Of a stretch of DNA of 13,047 nucleotides, positions 7,376 to 13,047 are shown in pieces. The stretch comes from Bacteroidales bacterium (lineage in GTDB: Bacteria; Bacteroidota; Bacteroidia; Bacteroidales; Bacteroidaceae), in NCBI GenBank assembly GCA_004554665.1, contig SFKY01000068.1, forward strand, positions 1 through 13,047, written 5' to 3'. A program made the position numbers and the translations under genes. Positions within the stretch are counted from its first letter, which is position 1; the number at the start of each line of letters is the position of its first letter. Under the pieces are notes generated by a model that saw only the letters and a program-made list of their open reading frames with translations, was not told where the DNA came from and did no database searches.

Positions 7376-8650
7376 TTATTGATTCGTTGTAAACTTCAGG
7401 TCGTATATCTCTTTGAGCATCTCTATCTCGTGCATGGCCTGTTGCACGCGGGCTACATTCTCGTTATTGATTTCCTTCAACAGGTCGTTGACATCGATGA
7501 TGCCATGCTCCAGTTTCGACTCTGCTGCCTTGCGTATCGACGAGCGCAAGGCGATGATTTCGTCGTCTTCGGCCACCTGTTTGCGGTAGCGCTCGATGTT
7601 CTCCTGCTGCCCAATCTGTTCCAGACGGTTGTCGAAGAGGAAGCGGTCGCGCGACACCTCTGCCGTCTCGCGCTGGAACTGGAGCCTCGCCTTGTCATTC
7701 TTGCGGGTGTAGAGGGCACCGATGTTCCATGTGAGACGCGCGCCAATCATACCGTTCCACGACAGGCGGTGCCGCATCATGTCATCGAACATGTTGTAGC
7801 CGGGATAGCCATAGTAGCCCTGCGCAAACACGCCTAACCGTGGCCGGAGCGCCGCGTCGAGTGCTTTTTCCTGACTGTCCGCCAACTTGAGTTGGGCATC
7901 AATAGCCTTCAGTTCCGGTCTCAGGCAGGTCTGGGTCGAGGGAGTGTGCTGACGAACGACCGGCTTTACGGCAGCCTTGATCTCCATGCCACAAAACAGC
8001 GAGAGCATACGCACGAGCGAGGTGCGCTGCGAGTGCAGACCAGTCATCTGCTGGACCGCATTCAGCCGCTCGGCCTTCACATTCTGGTAATCGCTCTCGG
8101 CAGCGGTGCCTCCCTTCAGCATCGAGGCCAGTTTCTTTTCGTTGCCACTGAGCAGCGCTTGCAGGTCGGCATTGAGCTTGATCTGCTCTTCGACCATGAG
8201 GAGCGAGAAAAACAGTTCGTTCACGCGCTTGCGAACATTGTACAGATTGACCTCATTCTGTGCGGCCTGCACCTCACCCTGCCGGCGCGCTATCTCTTTC
8301 TGACTTCGGATGTTGCCACCGTCGTAGACCGATTGCTGCACATCGAGGCCGATACGGTACTGGCTCTTGCTGAGTCCCTCCATCGTGATGCCCATCTGCT
8401 GATACAGCGACTGCATGTCATCAGGAAAAGCAGTCACGGCACTCTGGTAGGTGGCTTGGGCCGTGGCCGACAGCTGTGGCAACCATCCTTTCCGAAGGTT
8501 GGACTCCGTGACGGCTGTGGTTTTCTCGATCAATCCGTACTGCCGTATGAGCGGATAATTGTGCTCGGCAGCCTGCTGACACGCTTCAAGCGTCTGTCCG
8601 AACGCCGACACGGGCACCATCAGGAGTAAAAAAATCAGTTTTCTCATCAT
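7376..8650 (-). CDS. TolC-family outer membrane efflux channel
   Basis: A 424-residue outer membrane efflux protein (OEP family). A signal peptide (MRKLIFLLLMVPVSAFG) probably ends before Gln19. The rest shows the two-fold repeat of long helical segments expected of TolC, with a family-like opening (LEACQQAAEHNYPLIRQYGL) and heptad-like stretches such as QKEIARRQGEVQAAQNEVNLYNV. It would trimerise into a beta-barrel plus a periplasmic tunnel docking the adaptor encoded next. The ATG at 8650 (or 8647) is preferred. The frame can be opened at a TTG at 8674, but that overlaps the -7 box and would lengthen the signal peptide unnaturally. First gene of the exporter operon, divergent from the AraC-type regulator. 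Confidence 0.9.
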   Translation of the reverse strand: MMRKLIFLLLMVPVSAFGQTLEACQQAAEHNYPLIRQYGLIEKTTAVTESNLRKGWLPQLSATAQATYQSAVTAFPDDMQSLYQQMGITMEGLSKSQYRIGLDVQQSVYDGGNIRSQKEIARRQGEVQAAQNEVNLYNVRKRVNELFFSLLMVEEQIKLNADLQALLSGNEKKLASMLKGGTAAESDYQNVKAERLNAVQQMTGLHSQRTSLVRMLSLFCGMEIKAAVKPVVRQHTPSTQTCLRPELKAIDAQLKLADSQEKALDAALRPRLGVFAQGYYGYPGYNMFDDMMRHRLSWNGMIGARLTWNIGALYTRKNDKARLQFQRETAEVSRDRFLFDNRLEQIGQQENIERYRKQVAEDDEIIALRSSIRKAAESKLEHGIIDVNDLLKEINNENVARVQQAMHEIEMLKEIYDLKFTTNQ

Positions 8651-8671
8651 TGTCGTTTTGTCTATCGTTTG

Positions 8672-8697
8672 CAAAAGTAGTGCTTGTTTCCCAAATA
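8672..8697 (-). promoter_or_regulatory. Exporter operon promoter with upstream TATTTGG element
   Basis: On the minus strand TACTTTTG (8679-8672) matches the TAnnTTTG -7 box and lies 21 nt before the channel ATG. TATTTGG (8697-8691) stands 11 nt upstream of it. No TTTG is present at the usual 19-21 nt spacing, which would fit an activator-dependent promoter. The same arrangement occurs on the other strand for the regulator gene. Confidence 0.55.
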
Positions 8698-8758
8698 CTT
8701 GCTACCCATAGAGTGGAGATTATGTTCTTTTTGTTCGATTTGTACGCTCAGATGTCCA

Positions 8759-8784
8759 TATTTGGCCAAGAAACGTTATCTTTG
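8759..8784 (+). promoter_or_regulatory. Regulator promoter with mirrored TATTTGG element
   Basis: TATCTTTG (8777-8784) matches the -7 box, 19 nt before the regulator ATG at 8804. TATTTGG (8759-8765) lies 11 nt upstream of it, the same sequence and spacing as in the divergent exporter promoter. This position also argues against any start codon upstream of 8785. Confidence 0.55.
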
Positions 8785-8803
8785 CACCCAAAGGCACAAC
8801 GAA

Positions 8804-9724
8804 ATGAACCGCAACAGGCATACAGAGAAGACGGAACCGAGACTGATGGACATGGCAGCGATGAACGAACTGCTCATGCCAAACCGTAACACAGGCGATG
8901 AACATTTCTTCCTTAACGATGAAATCGGCATCCTGCATGGAAATCCCAAACTGTTTCGGCTGGTCATCCAGCAGAATGCTCCCTTCGTCATCAACGACCA
9001 TCGACTGGGCTTCGCCCTACGTGGCGAGGGAATCACCAACCTCAATCTCGTGGACCGACAGATTCGGGCAGGAATGATTGCCTACTTCTCACCCGGCACC
9101 ATCATTAACCCCATTTCTTACTCAGAAGACTTTGAAATCTTCGGTATTGCCCTTTTCCCCGGTTTCACTTTGCCACTCCCTCCCGAACATATATCGCCGG
9201 CATTCAACGGACAGGTACGCGACTTCCTGCTACCTGTGGCCGACAGCGACCTACAGATAGCCCGCAGCATCTTGGAAGCACTGTGGCAGGTGGTGCATCA
9301 GCCCGACTATCCGCGTACAGTGGCCTCTTCGTTAGTGGCGGCACTGATGCACCACTACAACGAACTGTATCGGAGCAGCTCCGAGCACCGGATGGATGTG
9401 AAATCGCATGAGCAGACTATCTTCGACCGCTTCATCCAGTTGGTCAACCAGCACTGCCATGAGCAGCATCAGATAGGTTACTACGCCGACAGGATATGCC
9501 TCACCGAGCGATACCTGAGCACCATCATCCGCCAGACAAGCGGGGTGACAGCCAAGGAGTGGATAGACCGGGCCCTCATCACCCGAATCAAGGTAGAACT
9601 TGTACATACCAACAAGTCAATCGCACGAATAGCAGACGACTTGCACTTCCCTAACCCCTCTTTCTTCTGCAAATACTTCAAGCGCATCGTCGGGATGACT
9701 CCCGGAGATTATCGTATGCGATGA
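8804..9724 (+). CDS. AraC-family transcriptional regulator
   Basis: A 306-residue cytoplasmic DNA-binding protein. The N-terminal part (about 35-130) looks like a cupin-type sensing domain (RAGMIAYFSPGTIINPISYSE). The C-terminal 100 residues contain two helix-turn-helix units: IGYYADRICLTERYLSTIIR (224-243) and IARIADDLHFPNPSFFCKYF (273-292). They are followed by KRIVGMTPGDYR, the standard AraC/XylS ending. The frame is open from 8684, but ATG at 8804 is chosen because it follows the -7 box at 8777-8784. Divergent orientation next to the exporter operon, with matching elements in both promoters, suggests it regulates itself and the exporter. The inducer cannot be read from the sequence. Confidence 0.9.
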   Translation: MNRNRHTEKTEPRLMDMAAMNELLMPNRNTGDEHFFLNDEIGILHGNPKLFRLVIQQNAPFVINDHRLGFALRGEGITNLNLVDRQIRAGMIAYFSPGTIINPISYSEDFEIFGIALFPGFTLPLPPEHISPAFNGQVRDFLLPVADSDLQIARSILEALWQVVHQPDYPRTVASSLVAALMHHYNELYRSSSEHRMDVKSHEQTIFDRFIQLVNQHCHEQHQIGYYADRICLTERYLSTIIRQTSGVTAKEWIDRALITRIKVELVHTNKSIARIADDLHFPNPSFFCKYFKRIVGMTPGDYRMR

Positions 9725-9907
9725 GATGTTATGATTAAATGACGGCACACGAGTGATTTTTTTGTCTGAAAAACTTGTCCAAACAGTTGTTGTTTATTCC
9801 CTTTGCATCCAGGGAAATGGCTCATAGCCAATACCTTGCAGCCCCCTCACCTAAAGGCCCACGATGGCGAAAGCATCCTCACGATTAAGACACTATACAT
9901 AACAAAT

Positions 9908-10861
9908 ATGAGACGCAACAACGTAACGAAGAAACACTATGTGCTGGCTTTTGTCGGCCTCATGTTGGCAGCCCCACTGGCCTCCAAAAATCATCTGCCC
10001 TCTGAGAAAGTTTTCCCGAAACGGAGCAACATCTATAAGAAAGGATGGATAGACTTGAACAAAAACGGGAAAAAGGACGTGTACGAAGACCCGACACAGG
10101 AGATACAGAAGCGTATCAACGACCTGATAGGCCGTATGACCATTGAAGAGAAGGCCGGACAGCTGGTCACGCACTACGGATATAAGAAAGTGATGGGCGA
10201 CAGCATCCCTACTGAAAAATGGAAAAACTCTGTACTGCAACACAGCGTGGCCAATATCGACGAACATCTGAAAGGAGAATACAATCCGGGCGGCAAACTC
10301 ACCGGCACGTGGCCGAAGACGGTGGGACAATTGCCCATGAACGTCCCCACCAAGCCCAATGCCAATATGGAGCCGCAGAAATATCATTCGGTAGCCAACA
10401 AAGGACTGCTCTACTGCTTCGGACATGGACTTTCCTATACCTCTTTTGCCTACAGCGACCTTGCCATCGACAGCATACAGACACAGACCGGACGTGTAAA
10501 CGTAACCTGCAAGGTGACCAACACGGGAAGCGTGGCCGGCGACGAGGTGGTACAACTCTACATCAACGATGTAGTAAGTTCTACCACCACTTACGAGAAA
10601 AACCTTCGCGGATTTGAGCGCATCCACCTGCAGCCCGGAGAGACGCAATCGGTGACCTTTGCCATCAAGCCCGATGACCTGATTCTCATTGACCGCGACC
10701 ACCGCCGTGTGGTAGAGGCAGGCGAATTCAGGGTGATGGTAGGGGCATCCTACGAGGATATCAGGCTCAACGGCAGTTTCTACGTACGGGCAGATGCCAT
10801 ACCCGAAGGCACGCAGCCACAAAAGACAGAAAAGATTATGCACGACACTGACCAGCGCTGA
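9908..10861 (+). pseudogene. GH3 glycoside hydrolase remnant lacking its catalytic barrel
   Basis: The 317-residue frame is a fusion of the two ends of a GH3 beta-glucosidase-type enzyme, which normally has about 750-800 residues. Residues 1-27 look like a signal peptide. Residues 43-121 match the start of Bacteroidales GH3 proteins (KKGWIDLNKNGKKDVYEDP, then RINDLIGRMTIEEKAGQLV and NIDEHL). At about residue 122 it jumps directly to the end of the GH3 C-terminal domain (EYNPGGKLTGTWPKTVGQLP and YCFGHGLSYTSFAYS), followed by a fibronectin type III-like domain (about 190-295). The barrel with the nucleophilic Asp and most of the second domain are missing, roughly 430 residues by my knowledge of the family. 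The frame is kept, but hydrolysis cannot be expected. The ATG at 9908 precedes the signal peptide; upstream codons to 9803 do not look like protein. Confidence 0.82.
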
Positions 10862-10945
10862 CCCTGACATAGGCTATGATAAAATATCGCCGGAACAAAA
10901 GAAATCTTTTAGCCGCCTAAATGCCATAATTAGAAAGTTATTTGT

Positions 10946-10953
10946 TACCTTTG
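10946..10953 (+). promoter_or_regulatory. -7 box of the threonine aldolase-type gene
   Basis: TACCTTTG matches TAnnTTTG and lies 39 nt before the ATG at 10993. No TTTG stands at the usual spacing upstream. It separates this gene's transcript from the GH3 remnant and shows that in-frame codons from 10942 are not part of the protein. Confidence 0.5.
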
Positions 10954-10992
10954 CCCGCTGTACGATACTTATTTTTTTTAGCTACTGACAGT

Positions 10993-12018
10993 ATGATGAA
11001 ATTTGATACAGACTATATGGAAGGGGCGCATCCGGAACTCATGCGCCGCCTGATGGAGACCAATCTGGAACAGACCATAGGCTACGGCAACGACGATTAC
11101 TGCCGTCGTGCAAAGGAGCTGATTCTGCAGGCATGCGGCCTACAGGAGGGACATGTCCACCTGCTGGTGGGTGGCACGCAGACCAATGCCACTGTCATCG
11201 ACGGATTGTTGGCACGCCATGAGGGAGTACTGGCGGCCGAAACGGCGCACATCAATGTGCACGAGTCGGGGGCCATCGAAGCCTCCGGCCACAAGGTCCT
11301 GACATTGCCCCAGGTGCAGGGAAAAGTGAACGCAGCCGACGTGGATCGTTATATCACGGACTTTTACAGCGACGAGACCTATGAACACATGGTGGCTCCG
11401 GGAATGCTTTACCTCTCGTTCCCTACGGAATACGGTACTCTGTACAGCCGGGCGGAACTGGAGGCCATCAGCGGGGTCTGCCGCAAGCATCGTATCCCCT
11501 TGTATGTCGATGGTGCCCGCTTGGGGTACGGACTGGCTGCCGATACGAACGATGTCACGCTGCCCGATCTTGCCCTGCTGGCAGATGTGTTCTACATCGG
11601 CGGCACCAAAGTGGGGGCATTGTTCGGCGAGGCGGTGGTAGTGACCCGCAACGACCTGTTACCGCATTTCTTCCCCTTGATCAAACAGCACGGGGCCTTG
11701 CTGGCCAAAGGACGTCTGCTGGGCGTACAGTTCGAGACGTTGTTCACCAACGGGCTTTATCAGCGCATTGCCCGTCATGCCGTGGAGATGGCGATGAAGC
11801 TGCGGCAGGCATTTGTCGCAAAAGGTTATCAGGTCTTCATCGATTCGCCTACCAACCAGCAGTTTGTCATCCTGCCTAACGAAGACCTGGACCGCTTGTC
11901 GAAAGTCGCCACCTTCGAGGTGTGGGGCATCCGGGGCGAGAAGGAGACGCCGGTACGCTTCGTCACCAGCTGGGCCACCCGCGAGGAGGCAGTCGATGCC
12001 TTGATCGCTGCGTTATGA
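10993..12018 (+). CDS. Threonine aldolase family PLP enzyme (low-specificity type)
   Basis: A 341-residue PLP-dependent fold-type I enzyme of the beta-eliminating lyase/threonine aldolase group. It is expected to cleave L-threonine or L-allo-threonine into glycine and acetaldehyde in the cytoplasm. GGTQTNATVI (60-69) is the cofactor phosphate region. His88 lies where the ring-stacking His is found. YVDGARLGYGL (171-181) contains Asp173, which pairs with the pyridine nitrogen and is followed by the conserved Arg176. YIGGTKVGALFGE (201-213) carries the Schiff-base Lys206. Length is normal and the motifs are intact. Either of two adjacent ATG codons (10993, 10996) can be the start. The 38-nt gap to the broken MaoC gene suggests they once shared a transcript. 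Some relatives act on other beta-hydroxy amino acids, so exact substrate preference is open. Confidence 0.87.
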   Translation: MMKFDTDYMEGAHPELMRRLMETNLEQTIGYGNDDYCRRAKELILQACGLQEGHVHLLVGGTQTNATVIDGLLARHEGVLAAETAHINVHESGAIEASGHKVLTLPQVQGKVNAADVDRYITDFYSDETYEHMVAPGMLYLSFPTEYGTLYSRAELEAISGVCRKHRIPLYVDGARLGYGLAADTNDVTLPDLALLADVFYIGGTKVGALFGEAVVVTRNDLLPHFFPLIKQHGALLAKGRLLGVQFETLFTNGLYQRIARHAVEMAMKLRQAFVAKGYQVFIDSPTNQQFVILPNEDLDRLSKVATFEVWGIRGEKETPVRFVTSWATREEAVDALIAAL

Positions 12019-12056
12019 TGGGCGATTACTCACCTCATATACAAACAACAACACGT

Positions 12057-12239
12057 ATGGAAAAACTCATTATCAACTCTTACGAAGAATTTGAAAAACT
12101 GTTAGGCCAGCGCATCGGTGTCTCCGACTGGCTGGAAGTGCCTCAGGAACGTATCAACCAGTTTGCCGATGCCACACTGGACCACCAGTGGATTCATGTG
12201 GACGTGGAACGTGCCAAGACGGAAAGCTTTCCTCTATAA
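12057..12239 (+). pseudogene. 5' fragment of a MaoC-family (R)-specific enoyl-CoA hydratase gene
   Basis: The 60-codon frame begins like a complete MaoC/hot-dog hydratase (SYEEFEKLLGQRIGVSDWLEV). It keeps the catalytic DHQWIH pair (Asp42, His47, the D-x4-H motif) in FADATLDHQWIHVDVERAK. Similarity stops after Glu56-Ser57, where relatives continue with a Pro/Lys-Phe-Gly segment and AHGYLTLSL up to about 150 residues. The last three codons and the TAA come from the inserted element, so the product lacks most of the hot-dog sheet and should not be functional. The 3' half may lie beyond the right edge, after the far end of the insertion sequence. Confidence 0.85.
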
Positions 12240-12423
12240 AACCTAATGTCATTTCCCTGCACAAGCAACAAAACCCACAAGAACTCATAATTGTGGCGCA
12301 TAGTTATCCGTCACAGTCCCTCTACCGACCTGTGATAATCAGATACTTTCCTCTTCGAGTTTTACTCAGACTGGGTTCCATCGCCAGCCGTACCATCGGT
12401 TAATTTGCAATCACGGGGTCACA
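12231..12423 (-). ncRNA. Candidate bridge/seek-type guide RNA of the insertion sequence
   Basis: This non-coding stretch would be transcribed on the transposase strand from a -7 box TACCTTTG (12437-12430). Three hairpins can be drawn: GAGT/ACTC (12357-12367), a longer one at 12304-12338 (ACAG/CTGT extended by TTATC/GATAA), and CCACAA/TTGTGG with a 10-nt loop (12275-12296). Between the first two, 12346-12354 repeats the 9-mer CTTTCCTCT found exactly at the element's end (12227-12235), as a donor-guide segment would. The ends of this RNA are guesses. IS110-type elements are known to encode such RNAs (IS621 bridge RNA, IS1111 seekRNA); its presence here is inferred from position and structure only. 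Confidence 0.42.
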
Positions 12424-12429
12424 CCACCA

Positions 12430-12437
12430 CAAAGGTA
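12430..12437 (-). promoter_or_regulatory. -7 box reading into the non-coding end of the insertion sequence
   Basis: On the minus strand the sequence is TACCTTTG, 29 nt beyond the transposase stop and directed away from it, into non-coding DNA. There is no protein gene for it to serve. No TTTG lies at the usual distance upstream, so strength is uncertain. Confidence 0.45.
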
Positions 12438-12465
12438 GTAGCCTTGGCACGGCTGGTATATCTTG

Positions 12466-13047
12466 TCACCCTTTAGTGCAGGGTGTCAAAATCATATTGT
12501 CAAAGTCCTTGTAGACGACTCCTTCTTTGAGGATGTGCCAAGCGCAGACGAGCATCTTGCGTGATATGGCTACAACCACTTTCATCTTGTTCTTTTTTCT
12601 GACTTGTGTCTGATGGTAGGAGAAACGGCTGAAGAAGCAGCCCTTGGTTCGGCTTGCGCCCCATGCGCACTGGATGATTGTCCGTCTCAGATAACGATTT
12701 CCATGCGTGATGCGCCGTGACTTGATAGTCTTGTTTGACTGGTCGTTGCGAGGCTTCAGTCCCGCCCATGATGAAAGATGGTTTGCCGTCTCGAAGTGGT
12801 TCATGTCTGTGCCAATCTCTGCGATTAATGATGTGGCGGCTCTCATCTTCACCCCCGGAACGGTCTGAAGGTTCCTCAGCTGCTCGGAGTATTCCTTCTC
12901 GCAAATCTCCTGCATCTTGTCCATGCACTTCTGCTTGTGCGCCTCTGCCATGTCAATTTCCGCCTTGAGCTGGGCCATGATGTCTATGTCGGCCTCCGTG
13001 ACGCATCCTTTGAGCGATGCGATTATGGTTTCCCTGCCATGACGGTT
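12466..13047 (-). CDS. IS110/IS1111-family transposase, C-terminal part (gene cut by window edge)
   Basis: The last 193 residues of a DEDD-type recombinase. The frame stays open from an apparent ATG at 12978 to the window edge at 13047, so the true start is outside. A helical, charged segment (TEADIDIMAQLKAEIDMAEAH and onward) is followed by the Transposase_20 (IS116/IS110/IS902) domain. That domain contains LQTVPGVKMRAATSLIAEIG (a helix-hairpin-helix-like opening), FETANHLSSWAGLKPRNDQS (around the conserved serine region) and KSRRITHGNRYLRRTIIQCAW. The N-terminal DEDD domain is not in view. A small hairpin (CACCCT/AGGGTG, 12467-12485) overlaps the stop codon. Confidence 0.88.
   Translation of the reverse strand, partial: NRHGRETIIASLKGCVTEADIDIMAQLKAEIDMAEAHKQKCMDKMQEICEKEYSEQLRNLQTVPGVKMRAATSLIAEIGTDMNHFETANHLSSWAGLKPRNDQSNKTIKSRRITHGNRYLRRTIIQCAWGASRTKGCFFSRFSYHQTQVRKKNKMKVVVAISRKMLVCAWHILKEGVVYKDFDNMILTPCTKG

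Larger units (their letters stand above)
12228..13047 (-). mobile_element. IS110/IS1111-family insertion sequence, partial, inserted in the MaoC gene
   Basis: The element starts where the MaoC similarity ends (12227 or within a few bases) and runs off the right edge. It contains about 238 bp of non-coding DNA and then the 3' two-thirds or so of a transposase gene on the minus strand. No terminal inverted repeat or target duplication can be judged with one end, and this family usually lacks both. A long non-coding end downstream of the transposase is the layout described for the IS1111 subgroup, whereas the IS110 subgroup carries it upstream. Confidence 0.75.

Noticed and set aside
8684..8803. 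Upstream extension of the AraC-type regulator
   Set aside because: The region holds the -7 box at 8777-8784, and the translated residues do not resemble the family.
9725..9907. Possible promoter or small gene before the GH3 remnant
   Set aside because: TATTCCCTTTG near 9796 does not have TAnnTTTG spacing. The 5-bp hairpin at 9818-9830 is too small to interpret, and no small ORF looks real.
12210..12218. CGTGCCAAG in the MaoC gene matches the minus strand at 12443-12451 and could be a target-guide segment
   Set aside because: It lies 9 bases from the junction rather than against it, and upstream of the presumed RNA start. The match is most simply chance, but it can be revisited with more junctions.
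12384..12437. A plus-strand promoter at TTAATTTGC
   Set aside because: It has the wrong spacing between TA and TTTG, and no plus-strand gene follows it.

Overview
This window reads as chromosomal DNA of a Bacteroidota member, most likely of the Bacteroidales and perhaps Prevotellaceae. The evidence is internal. Several genes are preceded by the Bacteroidota -7 promoter box TAnnTTTG, and one has a full TTTG-N20-TAnnTTTG promoter. There is a fimbrillin-type (FimB/Mfa2-like) lipoprotein, an adaptor carried as a lipoprotein, and a 410-residue SerB with two ACT domains. Most genes lack Shine-Dalgarno sequences. The genus is inference.

Left part (1-2700, minus strand). The window opens in a long GC-rich inverted repeat, followed by a fimbrillin-like lipoprotein gene, a short intergenic stretch full of small repeats, and serB, whose start is fixed by a near-consensus promoter. 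Upstream of serB lies a pair of very stable hairpins, one with a perfect 19-bp stem, just after the stop of the efflux operon.

Centre (2700-9724). A four-gene minus-strand operon encodes a complete envelope-spanning ABC exporter: a TolC-type outer membrane channel, a lipoprotein HlyD-type adaptor, an 875-residue protein with two ATPase domains fused to an ABC-2 permease (the layout of E. coli RbbA/YhiH), and a second ABC-2 permease (YhhJ-like). The order matches E. coli yhiI-rbbA-yhhJ with its own channel added. An AraC-family regulator is divergent from it. Both divergent promoters carry the same TATTTGG element exactly 11 nt upstream of the -7 box, so the regulator probably controls itself and the exporter.

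Right part (9908-13047, plus strand then IS). This part is decaying. A GH3 glycoside hydrolase gene has lost nearly all of its catalytic barrel but is still in frame. An intact threonine aldolase-type gene follows, and then a MaoC-family hydratase gene cut after about 57 codons. The cut is made by an IS110/IS1111-family insertion sequence that runs off the right edge. Between the transposase stop and the junction are about 238 bp of non-coding DNA with a -7 box and several hairpins on the transposase strand. A 9-mer in it also occurs exactly at the junction. This is the best candidate in the window for a bridge/seek-type guide RNA and is the observation most worth testing.
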